Below are positions 33,203 through 42,806 of a stretch of DNA of 64,000 nt, piece by piece (the stretch's first letter is position 1; the number at the start of each line of letters is the position of its first letter). The notes below the pieces were generated by a model. It saw only the letters and a program-made list of their open reading frames with translations. It did not search any database and had not been told where the DNA came from. Origin of the DNA: Candidatus Neomarinimicrobiota bacterium (GTDB lineage Bacteria; Fidelibacterota; JAANXI01); NCBI GenBank assembly GCA_021734025.1, contig JAIPJS010000005.1, forward strand, positions 128,112 through 192,111, given 5' to 3'. The position numbers and the translations under genes are program-made.

Positions 33203-34297
33203 ATGAAAGAGACAGAGACTGACGAAAAGCCGTTATTAGTCGTTTTCATCGGCGTGGGAGTTTTACTAGGTGGTCTGCTGGTTTGGTTTATTCTCTCGCA
33301 GATCTTTACCTCTGAGCGGTCGTATACCAAAGCCTCGGAAAAATTCCGGCAGGAACTGCCCCGGCAGATCGTAGCTGCTGGACCCGGGCTGCATTTCAAA
33401 GATCTGAGAGAGTCGGAAGATGCGCTCCCGGAACTGGCGTTCGCCTACGGATCGGACGGAGATATTGATGAGATCTCCCGGCGGGTGGAGCGTATCATCA
33501 CAGCCGGTTTTTCCATCGTCGACCGGGCGAAGCGACCAGACATCCGGGCGTACGGTTTGAGTTTTAAAGGCAAGCCGGTCGGACGCGTTATTTTGACAAG
33601 AAACGGTTTCCCGGGCCAGGCAACTGTGGGAATTATCGTTGACGATTTTGGCTATTACGATAACGAGATAATCGACGGCTTCATGGATCTGCCGCCGAAA
33701 CTCGCGTTTGCGGTAATACCGGGCCATGCGTATTCACAGAAAATTGCCCGGAAGGCCGCCGATCGGGGCTTCGACGTGTTGATTCACATGCCCATGGAAC
33801 CCCAGAAATACGAGGGCGGCGAGGAAGAGTTTATCCTGAAGTCCGGAATGAGTAGCCGCCAGGTTATCCAACGGCTTAACCGGGCGTTTGCGCACCTGCC
33901 GATGGCCGTCGGTATGAATAATCATCAGGGATCGCTGGCAACAGAAGATGCGGATTTAATGCAAACCGTGTTGCACATTCTGAAAGATCAGGATCTCTTT
34001 TTTGTCGATAGTTATACTACCGCGAATACGGTAGGATACGAGTTGGCAAAAAAACTCGCGGTGCCCACGGGCAAGCGTGCGGTCTTCCTGGATAATAAAC
34101 CGGATACAACCTATATCAAGAAGCAGTTTGCAGAGCTGGTGGATGAGGCGATGGAAAAGGGGCGCGCTATCGGAATTTGTCATAATAAAAAGCTCACACT
34201 CGAAGTGTTGGAACGTTATATTCCCTATTACGAGCAACAGGGCATTCGGTTTGCAAAGATTTCGGAAGTACTGGAATACCCGGCAGTCGTCCTGTAA
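33203..34297 (+). CDS. Divergent polysaccharide deacetylase (YibQ/DUF610 family)
   Basis: A 364-aa protein with one N-terminal membrane helix (about 11-32) and a periplasmic domain. From about residue 144 it matches the divergent polysaccharide deacetylase family, with VGIIVDDFGYYDNE, 'FAVIPGHAYSQKIA', 'VLIHMPMEPQKY', and 'AVGMNNHQGS' holding metal-site histidine and asparagine-like positions. The family is structurally related to NodB-type deacetylases; whether this protein acts on peptidoglycan or another glycan is not known. The N-terminal 100 residues have no recognised domain. Confidence 0.88.
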   Translation: MKETETDEKPLLVVFIGVGVLLGGLLVWFILSQIFTSERSYTKASEKFRQELPRQIVAAGPGLHFKDLRESEDALPELAFAYGSDGDIDEISRRVERIITAGFSIVDRAKRPDIRAYGLSFKGKPVGRVILTRNGFPGQATVGIIVDDFGYYDNEIIDGFMDLPPKLAFAVIPGHAYSQKIARKAADRGFDVLIHMPMEPQKYEGGEEEFILKSGMSSRQVIQRLNRAFAHLPMAVGMNNHQGSLATEDADLMQTVLHILKDQDLFFVDSYTTANTVGYELAKKLAVPTGKRAVFLDNKPDTTYIKKQFAELVDEAMEKGRAIGICHNKKLTLEVLERYIPYYEQQGIRFAKISEVLEYPAVVL

Positions 34298-34388
34298 TGC
34301 TAAAATTTTACAAACCAGGGATGTGAGTTCCCGAAACGTTTTTGATAATGCGTTTATATAATGCAAATGCGTTAGTTATGGAGTTTTT

Positions 34389-35078
34389 ATGCCGTTATTA
34401 GAGTTGAACCTCGATTCGTTTGCAAAGATCCAGAGCGATTTAAAAGTCCCCGGCGTCGATCCGGTCATGGCTGCAGGGATCGCCGAGATTGCCGGTGCAG
34501 ACAGCGTGGGTATTACCTCCACGGAGGGCGAGTCCCGACACGCCCGGTTGATCCTGGAGACTACGCAGACTCGCTTTAACTGGCACGTGCCGATAACGGA
34601 CAAGGCCATCGAAGCTGTGATGACTCACCCGCCGGATATGGTGACGTTTATCGATCACCGCCGGGACGGCGATTGCGTGGATCTCAGGGGAGCGTCGGAT
34701 CTGAAGCAGGTTTTCTCCCAGGTTCGTCCGGTGAAGTCCATGGCGGTCTCTGTGCGGATTGCCGCGGATGTGAAGCAGCTCAAACGGGCGTACAAGCTGG
34801 GTGCGGATTACGTGGAGATCAACAGCTGGTCCTATGTGAATGCCAGCACCCAGGAAGAGCGCCTCGAGGCACTGGAGAACATTTCCGGCGTGGCCCGTAT
34901 CGCATATAAATACGAAATTGGCGTGATCGTTTCCGGCGGACTGAATTACCAGAACTTTCGTGATATAGCCGAACTGGAGTCGGTGGAGACTATCGTGGTC
35001 GGCAGAGCTATTCTGGGTAAGTCCCTGTTCATTGGACTGGAAAACGCACTCCGGGATTTTATCTTCCTGGTGAAGTAA
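34389..35078 (+). CDS. PdxJ-like TIM barrel with altered active site
   Basis: A 229-aa homologue of pyridoxine 5'-phosphate synthase, aligning end to end (for example 'DPVMAAGIAEIAGADSV' and 'ELESVETIVVGRAILGKSLF'). Residues needed for the PdxJ reaction are changed. The E72 position of E. coli PdxJ is H66, the H193 position is G183, the H216 position is R206, and the H45 region (TVHLRED) reads GITSTEG. The phosphate-binding SGGLN (182-186) and GRAI (205-208) remain. The fold is therefore retained with probable phosphate binding, but vitamin B6 synthesis is unlikely. Whether it has a new reaction is open. Confidence 0.8.
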   Translation: MPLLELNLDSFAKIQSDLKVPGVDPVMAAGIAEIAGADSVGITSTEGESRHARLILETTQTRFNWHVPITDKAIEAVMTHPPDMVTFIDHRRDGDCVDLRGASDLKQVFSQVRPVKSMAVSVRIAADVKQLKRAYKLGADYVEINSWSYVNASTQEERLEALENISGVARIAYKYEIGVIVSGGLNYQNFRDIAELESVETIVVGRAILGKSLFIGLENALRDFIFLVK

Positions 35079-35444
35079 AAAAATAGCACGCAGATTCCCG
35101 CGGAAACAACAGATAAGCGCAGATAAAAGACAAAAGAATTTCACCGCAGAGACGCAGAGAACGCAGAGAAAGACAAAACCAACTAACCACTGAAAACCAC
35201 TGAAGACACAGGGAAATTACAACAAACACATACCAAATAAAGTGGGGAATACCGGCAGGTGAAATATACCGAACACCCGACCGGTTTTAACCATAACACT
35301 TTAACACTTCGCCGCGGGGAAATACTATAACACGTCGTTACCTTAACACCCGAACACTCTAACACATTAACACTCTAAAACTATTTTGATCCCCCCAACA
35401 CACCTCATTTACTTATTCCATAGAAAAGCCTGGCGGGTTGTCCC
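35079..35444. other. 366-nt intergenic region made of repeats
   Basis: Holds an ACCGCAGAGACGCAGAG element at about 35140-35170, whose reverse complement is at 8196-8215 (downstream of hisS), then an AACAC array (35292-35381). No gene was seen. The asparaginase gene starts right after. Confidence 0.75.
35292..35381 (+). repeat. AACAC array, copy 3
   Basis: Eight or so AACAC-type units at irregular 6-10 nt spacing, including AACACCCGAACACT, the core shared with 8048 and 17198. It ends about 60 nt before the asparaginase start. Confidence 0.7.
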
Positions 35445-36422
35445 GTGCAATTAGTTGCGAACGTCATCCGCGGCGACAGAGTGGAGAGCATCCACCGAGC
35501 CGAAGCCGTGGTAGTCGATTCCGCCGGGAACACAATTTTTGCCACCGGGAACCCGGATCTTCAAACCTACGTCCGGTCCAGCGCCAAGCCGTTCCAGGCG
35601 TATCCGCTGGTGGAGTCCGGTGCTGCGGAGTCATTTCATCTCACGCCAAAAGAGCTCGCCCTCTGCTGTGCATCCCACAACAGCGAGCCGGAACATTTGA
35701 AAACCGTCAGAAATGTACAGGAGCGGACCGGAATCTCCGAAGAGATGCTCCTCTGTGGCACCCACAAGCCACTGGACGAAGAGACGGCCAACGATGTTTT
35801 ACGCAATGGTTTGGAACTGACCCCGAATTACAACAACTGCTCCGGGAAGCACACCGGCATGTTGCTGGCCTGCAAACACCTCAGTCTCTCTCTGGAGAAT
35901 TACGGTGATCCGAAACATCCGCTGCAGGTACGGATCCGTGAATATCTGGAAAATATCCTTGAGCGATCTCCGATTCATATGGGGATTGACGGCTGTTCTG
36001 TCCCCACGTTTTTTCTGACGATACGTGAGGTTGCTTCTGCATTTCGTCGCCTGGCTTCTGCCGATGACCCGCTCCTGGCAACTATATATAATGCCATGAC
36101 TCAGGAGCCGTACATGGTGGCAGGGCGGAACCGGTTCGATACCGCCATTATGGAGGCAGCCCCGGGGAGTATCATCTCCAAGGTCGGCGCCGAAGGCGTG
36201 CGGGCACTGGGGATTCGGCGAGGCGACGAAATCTATGGAATGGCATTGAAAATTCTGGACGGAAATAAGCGCGCAAGCGCACCGGTTGCCCTGAAGATTT
36301 TTGAACATCTTGGATGGCTGGATGCCCTGTCACAGAAGGGGTTGGGGGAATATATCTCGCCAAAGATCGCCAACAGGGCCGGACTGCGTGTGGGGCAAAT
36401 CACGGTTCGTATTATTCAGTAA
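35445..36422 (+). CDS. Asparaginase, AnsA-like (thermolabile type II/Rhizobium type)
   Basis: A 325-aa protein of the asparaginase family typified by Rhizobium etli asparaginase II (PF06089), which splits asparagine to aspartate and ammonia and is unrelated in fold to E. coli AnsA/AnsB. Family motifs are VRSSAKPFQAYPLVESG (43-59), 'CCASHNSEPEH', 'YNNCSGKHTGML' and 'SKVGAEGVRALG'. There is no signal peptide, so it is cytoplasmic. It starts at GTG, with no strong ribosome site seen. Confidence 0.92.
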   Translation: MQLVANVIRGDRVESIHRAEAVVVDSAGNTIFATGNPDLQTYVRSSAKPFQAYPLVESGAAESFHLTPKELALCCASHNSEPEHLKTVRNVQERTGISEEMLLCGTHKPLDEETANDVLRNGLELTPNYNNCSGKHTGMLLACKHLSLSLENYGDPKHPLQVRIREYLENILERSPIHMGIDGCSVPTFFLTIREVASAFRRLASADDPLLATIYNAMTQEPYMVAGRNRFDTAIMEAAPGSIISKVGAEGVRALGIRRGDEIYGMALKILDGNKRASAPVALKIFEHLGWLDALSQKGLGEYISPKIANRAGLRVGQITVRIIQ

Positions 36423-36583
36423 TTGCTTAGAGGAATGAATTTAGATATAATAGAAGTCCATAAACGATTTAAAATTTTTATAAAGACAGAGCGGTTTGAA
36501 AAAATCAAATTTGATGCCCCCCATCGTCTACCTAACATTTACATCATTTTTTTACCACGCAAAACACAAAACACGGAGGACAC

Positions 36584-39500
36584 ATGAAACGACTGTTACA
36601 GTATAGCGCACTGGGAGTCTTGTTGCTATTTGGGCTATCCCAGCTGCACGCTGATGTGATTATCAGCGAAGTCGCCGATCCTGGTGATGTATACCAGGCA
36701 CGGTTTGTAGAAATTTACAATGCTGGCGATGCGTCAGTTGATCTTACTGGATGGACTATTCGGCGATATGTGAACGCCCACACGGATTCTGGGGTTGTTG
36801 AATTGTCCGGATCACTTGCAGCAAAAGCAACCTATGTAATTGCAAGCGATTCAACTGATTTTAACACTAATTTTGGAAAGTATCCCGATACGGATGGAAG
36901 TGCTATTTCGGGGAACGGTGATGATACGTATGAGCTCTTTGATGGTAGCGCAGTTATTGATATCTATGGAGAGGTAGGAACAGATGGAACAGGAGAAGCG
37001 TGGGAATATGAGGACGCTATCGCTTACCGGAACGCCGACATCGTCACCGGTAATACTGTGTGGACCGCATCCGAGTGGACTATCATGGCAGGCGATGTTG
37101 CCGATGCCACCCCGGGCGTCCATCCGGTAGTAGATTCGGATCCGCCTGCAGTGACAAATGCGTTTTCCTGGGGAAATAACCCTGCGACCAGCGATCAGTA
37201 TATCCGCATCGAATTGTCAGAACCGGTGACACTGGCGACTGGTGAATCGACGGCGAATTACAGCCTTGCTTCGGAAGGGGAAGGTATAAAAAGTGCGGTG
37301 TTTGAAGCCGGCGATTCCAGTATCGTCTATCTCACGTATGAAGGTGGAACCATCGACGGGAAAGATACTCTGATTGTCAATAACCTGGAAGACGCTAACG
37401 GCAATACCATGTCCGCACCTGACAGCGTGGCTTTCTACGCCGGCATTACCTCCATCGCAACCATCCAGGATACTACAGGCTCCGGCAGCGATTACTCGGC
37501 ACTGTACGGTGAAACGGTTACAGTAGCTGCGATTGTTACCGGGGGCGACGCCAGTTTCGGCAGCAGTCAGTTTGTACAGGACGCTCCCGGACCCTGGAAC
37601 GGTGTGAATGTCTACACCTGGGCAAACGATCTTGTCCGGGGCGATTCCGTCATGATTACCGGTACGGTGACCGAATATTACAATAAAACCGAGATCGAAG
37701 ATGTATTGCAGGCTGTGGTCCTTGCCAACAACGTTGATCTTCCTGCAGCGTATGAAACTACTGTGGCTGATATGGATACTAACGAATCCCTGGAAGGCGT
37801 CTTTGTTGATCTTGGGAAAGTCGCCGTGACAGATCCAAGTCTTGGAAGTGGTGAATTTCAGGTGACCGACGCTACAGGAAATGGCATTGTCGATGATGCC
37901 GGAAGTTACACGTACTCACCGATGGCGGGTGATTCGCTTTATATCAAAGGTATTGTCGATTATACGTACGGCTCATACAAACTCGAACCCCGCGATGATA
38001 ACGATATTGAAAAATTTTACCCGCTCGCTCCGAAGATCGAAGGTGCTGTATCCTTGTCCGATACCTCAGTGGGGATTCGGTTTACAGCGCTGTTAGATAC
38101 AACATCAGCGATCGATACGGCAAATTACGCCCTTGACAGCGGCCTCGCTATCGATACAGTGTATTTTGTCGATAGTGTGACGGTTGAACTTATTACCGGT
38201 AGCCAGGGCGCCGGATTTACCGATTCTCTGGCAGTAGCCAATGTAAAGGACACCGCCGGCGTGGCAATGGAGGCTGCAAAGGTAGGAGTCAATCTCGGTC
38301 TGTGGAATCTGAGTGATGTCACAGCTCAAACAGAAGATCCGGAATTTCCCGATCATTTTGGTGAAATATTCCGGGCTCAGGGTATTATTGTCTCCACGGA
38401 TTTTCAGGGTTCAAACGATGAATACGTTATGCAGGATACCACAGGCGGGATCACATTATTTCAATGGGATACGCTTGGTGTTAATCTGAATTACAGGGAT
38501 TCTGTACAGGTGGTTGGTGAAGTCAATCAATACAACGGAAATAACCAGTTAATGCCTGTGGAGAATGAATTTGTAACGGTGCTCGGATCCAATGCATCCC
38601 TCCCGGATACCCAGGTTATTACGATCGGTGAAATGGGAGAAGGATACGAAAACCAGGTGATTCGTATCGAAAGGGTGACGATGGTAGAGGAGCCGTCAGA
38701 ATGGCCGGAAAGTGGTTATAAGAATCTCCATATTACAGACGGTACTGATACACTCGTTATGCATATCGATGGTGATACAGAGGCTCTAACGGCAGCGCCG
38801 CCTACTGGCAAATTCACTATCACGGGAGTTGCGGGCCAATATTACGATTACCAGATCAGGCCTCGCTTCCATAGCGACTTCGAATACCTGGAATCCAACG
38901 TGCTGCTGTCTGAGGCGTATTCGGCGTTTGATAATGAAGTCATCCTCGAGTTCACCGGTGTGCTGGATCAGACGAGCGCAGAGAATACGGCGAATTACTC
39001 GTTCGACAGTGGTGCCACAGTAGAAACGGTATCTCTGGACAGCAACGTTGTCTCCCTCGGCATCGTTCCACCGGCATCCGGAACCCATGACACGCTAAGT
39101 GTTACCGGCGTGTCCGATACCAGCGGTAAAGAGCTAAACCTCGATATCCCGATTAACACGGGTATCTGGACCATCAAAAATATGATGGTGGATGCTGACG
39201 ATAACGGCGTACCGGATAATTCGGGTCAACTGTTTGTGATTACCGGTACGGTCATTTCACCGGACTTTGGCGGTGATGAAGAGTGGGATCAGGCCTTATA
39301 TGATGGCACTGGCGGAATCTTCGGGTTCTCCTTTGAGGATACCCTGTTTGCTCTTGGTGATTCCCTTATGATTTCCGGTGAATTGACTGACGACAATTAC
39401 AAGGATGAGATTGAGGTATGGGATGGCAGAAAACTCGGTACAGGCGCCGTTCCCGAGCCCAAGGTTGTGACCCTCGGCGACATCGGTCAGACCCTCGAAG

Positions 39501-40078
39501 GTCAGTTAGTCCGCGTGAACGATGTACACATCGAGGATGCGGCGCTCGATTGGCCGACAGCCGGCAGCAGCGCCAGCCTGGATGTCACCACGGAATCCGA
39601 TACGCTAACCATGCGGATTGACAGCGATCTGACGCTGGACGAAATGCAAGCGCCGGATTCCACGCTGATCGATCTCATCGGGATCGTGGGACAGTTCTCG
39701 TTCGATGATCCGCTGGCCGGTTTCCAGATTTTGCCGCGCTTCCCGGAAGACATCATCGAGAAGGAAGCCGTCGGAATCGGAAACGAAAATGGTCTGCCCA
39801 TGGTCTTCGATCTGGAGCAGAACTATCCGAATCCGTTCAACCCGACGACGACCATTAAGTACCAGCTGCCGGAGCAGGCCAACGTCCGGCTGGTGGTGTA
39901 CAACATGCTCGGCCAGCAGGTACGTACCCTGGTCAACGAGCAGAAGGAAGCGGGTTATTATACCGTGCAGTGGGACGGTATCAACAATAATGGCGTGAAG
40001 ATTTCCTCCGGTGTGTATTTCTATCACATCAAGGCAGGCGAGTTCAACCTGACGCGGAAGATGGTCTTCATGAAATAA
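36584..40078 (+). CDS. Secreted multi-OB-fold protein with lamin-tail and T9SS sorting domain
   Basis: A 1,164-aa exported protein. Signal peptide 1-24, then a lamin-tail domain (about 25-150; ISEV...FVEIYNAG...DLTGW). Three units follow, each an SbsA-like Ig domain ('ENTANYS' motif) and an OB-fold region: about 180-485, 490-790 and 795-1060. The OB parts carry 'FVQDAPGPWNGVNVYT' and 'GDSVMITGTVTEYYNKTEI', as in the accessory domains of secreted nucleases. No nuclease domain is present. Residues 1085-1164 form a type A sorting domain (NYPNPFNPTTTIKYQLPE ... GVYFYHIKAGEF). It is probably a cell-surface or released T9SS substrate. A strong terminator follows. Confidence 0.9.
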   Translation: MKRLLQYSALGVLLLFGLSQLHADVIISEVADPGDVYQARFVEIYNAGDASVDLTGWTIRRYVNAHTDSGVVELSGSLAAKATYVIASDSTDFNTNFGKYPDTDGSAISGNGDDTYELFDGSAVIDIYGEVGTDGTGEAWEYEDAIAYRNADIVTGNTVWTASEWTIMAGDVADATPGVHPVVDSDPPAVTNAFSWGNNPATSDQYIRIELSEPVTLATGESTANYSLASEGEGIKSAVFEAGDSSIVYLTYEGGTIDGKDTLIVNNLEDANGNTMSAPDSVAFYAGITSIATIQDTTGSGSDYSALYGETVTVAAIVTGGDASFGSSQFVQDAPGPWNGVNVYTWANDLVRGDSVMITGTVTEYYNKTEIEDVLQAVVLANNVDLPAAYETTVADMDTNESLEGVFVDLGKVAVTDPSLGSGEFQVTDATGNGIVDDAGSYTYSPMAGDSLYIKGIVDYTYGSYKLEPRDDNDIEKFYPLAPKIEGAVSLSDTSVGIRFTALLDTTSAIDTANYALDSGLAIDTVYFVDSVTVELITGSQGAGFTDSLAVANVKDTAGVAMEAAKVGVNLGLWNLSDVTAQTEDPEFPDHFGEIFRAQGIIVSTDFQGSNDEYVMQDTTGGITLFQWDTLGVNLNYRDSVQVVGEVNQYNGNNQLMPVENEFVTVLGSNASLPDTQVITIGEMGEGYENQVIRIERVTMVEEPSEWPESGYKNLHITDGTDTLVMHIDGDTEALTAAPPTGKFTITGVAGQYYDYQIRPRFHSDFEYLESNVLLSEAYSAFDNEVILEFTGVLDQTSAENTANYSFDSGATVETVSLDSNVVSLGIVPPASGTHDTLSVTGVSDTSGKELNLDIPINTGIWTIKNMMVDADDNGVPDNSGQLFVITGTVISPDFGGDEEWDQALYDGTGGIFGFSFEDTLFALGDSLMISGELTDDNYKDEIEVWDGRKLGTGAVPEPKVVTLGDIGQTLEGQLVRVNDVHIEDAALDWPTAGSSASLDVTTESDTLTMRIDSDLTLDEMQAPDSTLIDLIGIVGQFSFDDPLAGFQILPRFPEDIIEKEAVGIGNENGLPMVFDLEQNYPNPFNPTTTIKYQLPEQANVRLVVYNMLGQQVRTLVNEQKEAGYYTVQWDGINNNGVKISSGVYFYHIKAGEFNLTRKMVFMK

Positions 40079-40114
40079 CCTCTTTCTCGTTTACATTGAG
40101 GTGTAACACAATTA

Positions 40115-40149
40115 CAGGGCAGCGGATTTCCGCTGCCCTGTTTTATTTT
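40115..40149 (+). terminator. Rho-independent terminator
   Basis: CAGGGCAGCGGA (40115-40126) pairs with TCCGCTGCCCTG (40129-40140), followed by TTTTATTTT. It ends transcription of the 36584 gene. Confidence 0.92.
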
Positions 40150-40204
40150 GCCAACCAGAAAACCACGTGTGTAAACCCGGGGGCTCCATTTGAAAGTAAA
40201 AATA

Positions 40205-40360
40205 GCAGGCCAGTCATCCTGAGCGACTCCGCCGTGGCGGGAGAGTCGTCCCAGGGGGATCCCTTCGGGGAGGGATCTCGTTGTCCATACTCCGGAGGTT
40301 CCTTCATGGGGTTTCTTCTCCGGAAGGAGTTGATGCCGGGAGACTCAATTCGTTCGCTCG
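40205..40360. repeat. GTCATCCTGAGCGACTCC-type repeat, long copy
   Basis: Related to 30844-30925 and 49886-49925. Elements with translations like 'PFDNLRMT' or 'VILSDSA' are common dispersed sequences in FCB genomes. It contains several internal palindromes and no protein-coding evidence. Confidence 0.7.
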
Positions 40361-40591
40361 GAATGGCAGATGGGACTTCTGTCGGTGTTTTCCGCCGTGG
40401 CGGTGTCACCGACAATATACTAGAGGAAAGACCGTCACCGACGCCGAAAGTGCTCTGTGAGGGATCACAAAATTCACTTCCCTGTTTTACAATCTTTTTA
40501 CGAAAAAATTCGACCGGAATCTTGCTTTGGGTTTTGGATTGTATTAGGTTCTGTTTCTGACATTTGAAACCCGAGGACTAATCGAGCAGTA

Positions 40592-42772
40592 GTGAATAAA
40601 TATACATCCCCCCTGTTTTTCATCTTACTCTTTCCCTGTCTTTTGTTTAGCCAGCTCGCCAGACAACATCAACCTTCAGATATGTACCGGTTTGCTGCAG
40701 ACCGGCCGGCCAATGACTATAACAACTGGACTACTGCAGCAGAATTCGGGATGACGGTCACGAATTTTGGTATCCTGGGTGAGGGCTGGACCAACCCGAA
40801 TCAGCCGTCGGCACTGTATCAGCAATACAGCCCCCAGGCGAAAAAGCAGGTTTCCCATTTCTCCTACTCCGGGCTCTGGATCGGCGGTCAGATCGGAAAT
40901 GAAAGTCGCGTATCCACTTCCATTGTCGACGGGGTTTTCGACTACGGAGAAGAGGGATTCGAGTTTAAGCCCACAGGGCAGCCGGGCGATTCCATCGCAA
41001 TTCGATCCAGTATCCGGACGGATCAATATTTCAATACGGATGCGGTTTCTCACGAAGACTTCGTTACCGACTTTGATGACGTCAGCACCGATGGCCTCGG
41101 AGATACCCATACTCCCCTGGGCATCCAGGTGCATATGGAGGCGTATAACTGGAACTATACCTTCGCCAATTCCTTTGTCATCCTGAATTACACAATCAAA
41201 AACGTCTCGGAACAGATTGTTTCCGGCGGACATGACATCAAGAACATCTACGCCAGCATCTGGATGGACTGCTCCGTTGGCAATATGAATTATACCAACA
41301 TCTACGAACCGGGCGGCGGCTTTACCTGGTACGATAACCTGGATGGATTTGATAATTCTCCGGACGATAACGGGTATCCGCTGGACATTGCGTATCAATA
41401 CGATGCCGACGGTGACAACGGCTGGGCCGAGAGCTACATCGGGATGAAGGTACTCGGTTCGGACGTACCCAGAGATGTCTGGAACAGTTACTATCGCCAG
41501 TGGGTCTGGACCTCAACGCAGAATACGGATTATCCCGACTACACCATGCCACAGAATGATGAGGAACGATATAACCTGATGCAGGTCAACGTCCAGCCCA
41601 GCGGAGACAGCGAACTCTATTACGATAACGGCAACAGTTCTTATAATCAGTTTCCGTCAGAGCAGGACAGCTGGATTATGATGCTCTCCGGCGGCCCGTT
41701 CGGGCATCCCCTGGTGAATTCCCAGGGAGATACGACCTACGTGCTGGAGCCGGGCGATTCGGTGAATGTGGTGTTTGCTATTGTCGCCGGATTCTGGGGA
41801 AACAAATCGCTGAACGATATGCCGTCCCGCCGCACGAATCTCCGGACGAACGCCGGCTGGGCGCTGAAGGCATATAATGGCGAAGATACGAACGGCAACG
41901 GTGAACTGGATGCCGGTGAAGACGCCATATTCTCCAATGGGAAAATCGATCGGTATATCCTGCCGGCGCCGCCTCCCTCACCGCGACTTGCCGTTGTACC
42001 TGGCGATCGCAAGGTAACACTCTACTGGAACGATACTCCACTCTCAGCCCTGGATCCGGTGAGCCGTGAAGCCGACTTCGAGGGCTTCCGGATTTACGGC
42101 GCCCGGAAAACACAGAGCGGCACCGGAAGTTATACTCTTTTAAAGGAATACGATTTACGCAATGATATCGGGTTTGATACCGGACTGGACGACGTTCGGA
42201 TCTATGATAGTAATGGTGCGCCGTCGGATACCACCATCGACGGCGTCAAGTATCAGTATCGCTGGATGAATACCGGCCTGAAGAATGGCTGGACGGACAA
42301 GAATCTGTATGCCATCACCTCGTATGATCGCGGCGATGAGCAGCTGAACCTGGCGAGCCTCGAGAGCAGCATCAACGAAAATCGCGTCTTTGCCGTCCCC
42401 GGCGTCAGGCCGACCGAAGATAACCGGGTTGGAGTCTATCCCAATCCGTACCGGGCACGCGCATCGTGGGACGGATTCGGGGAGCGGGAGCGACTCATCT
42501 GGTTTATGTATCTGCCGGAACGCTGCACTATCCGCATTTACACACTGGCCGGTGACCTGGTGGACATTATCGAACATGATGCAAATACATATCATGCTGC
42601 CGATGTCCAGGGGATCCAGACCGGGGAGAACAGTAAGTTTTCCGGCGGAGAACACGCGTGGGACCTCATCAGCATGCACGACCAGGCAATTGCGTCAGGA
42701 ATGTACATGTACACCGTGGAAAACAAGGAAACCGGGCACACGAAAATCGGAAAATTCCTGGTCATAAAATGA
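40592..42772 (+). CDS. Large exported protein with Fn3-like and C-terminal beta domain
   Basis: A 726-aa exported protein starting at GTG. The signal peptide ends LLFS, followed by QLARQH. Residues 20-450 are a beta-rich region of aromatic and Asp-rich strands ('SGLWIGGQIG', 'DFVTDFDDVSTDGLGDTH') of a kind often seen in FCB surface proteins but not named here. About 465-600 is Fn3-like ('VVPGDRKVTLYWNDTPLSALDP'). The C-terminus from about 620 is a FlgD/T9SS-like domain with YPNPYRAR and 'GMYMYTVENKETG'. It is the first gene of a six-gene run that reaches the NHL lipoprotein. Confidence 0.82.
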   Translation: MNKYTSPLFFILLFPCLLFSQLARQHQPSDMYRFAADRPANDYNNWTTAAEFGMTVTNFGILGEGWTNPNQPSALYQQYSPQAKKQVSHFSYSGLWIGGQIGNESRVSTSIVDGVFDYGEEGFEFKPTGQPGDSIAIRSSIRTDQYFNTDAVSHEDFVTDFDDVSTDGLGDTHTPLGIQVHMEAYNWNYTFANSFVILNYTIKNVSEQIVSGGHDIKNIYASIWMDCSVGNMNYTNIYEPGGGFTWYDNLDGFDNSPDDNGYPLDIAYQYDADGDNGWAESYIGMKVLGSDVPRDVWNSYYRQWVWTSTQNTDYPDYTMPQNDEERYNLMQVNVQPSGDSELYYDNGNSSYNQFPSEQDSWIMMLSGGPFGHPLVNSQGDTTYVLEPGDSVNVVFAIVAGFWGNKSLNDMPSRRTNLRTNAGWALKAYNGEDTNGNGELDAGEDAIFSNGKIDRYILPAPPPSPRLAVVPGDRKVTLYWNDTPLSALDPVSREADFEGFRIYGARKTQSGTGSYTLLKEYDLRNDIGFDTGLDDVRIYDSNGAPSDTTIDGVKYQYRWMNTGLKNGWTDKNLYAITSYDRGDEQLNLASLESSINENRVFAVPGVRPTEDNRVGVYPNPYRARASWDGFGERERLIWFMYLPERCTIRIYTLAGDLVDIIEHDANTYHAADVQGIQTGENSKFSGGEHAWDLISMHDQAIASGMYMYTVENKETGHTKIGKFLVIK

Positions 42773-42806
42773 ACAGAACGATTAAATCAGGGCACAGGAG
42801 ACTCAA

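Larger units (their letters stand above)
40079..40591. other. 513-nt intergenic region with terminator and repeat
   Basis: After the terminator, 40205-40360 is an extended copy of the GTCATCCTGAGCGACTCC repeat with internal stems (GACTCCGCC/GGCGG...GAGTC and GGGATCCCTTC/GGGAGGGATC). About 40388-40445 holds degenerate GTCACCGAC segments related to the CTGTCGG element. An apparent reading frame across this region is repeat-derived. No gene. Confidence 0.75.

Noticed and set aside
35292-35381. CRISPR array
   Set aside because: AACAC units are too short and irregular, with no spacers of constant length and no cas genes.
40096-40560. 154-aa plus-strand frame after the terminator
   Set aside because: Starts before the terminator hairpin and consists of repeat sequence; no protein signature.
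40592-42772. SusD-like partner of the TonB receptor
   Set aside because: Neither this protein nor the lipoprotein at 45499 shows SusD helical repeats; both are beta-rich.
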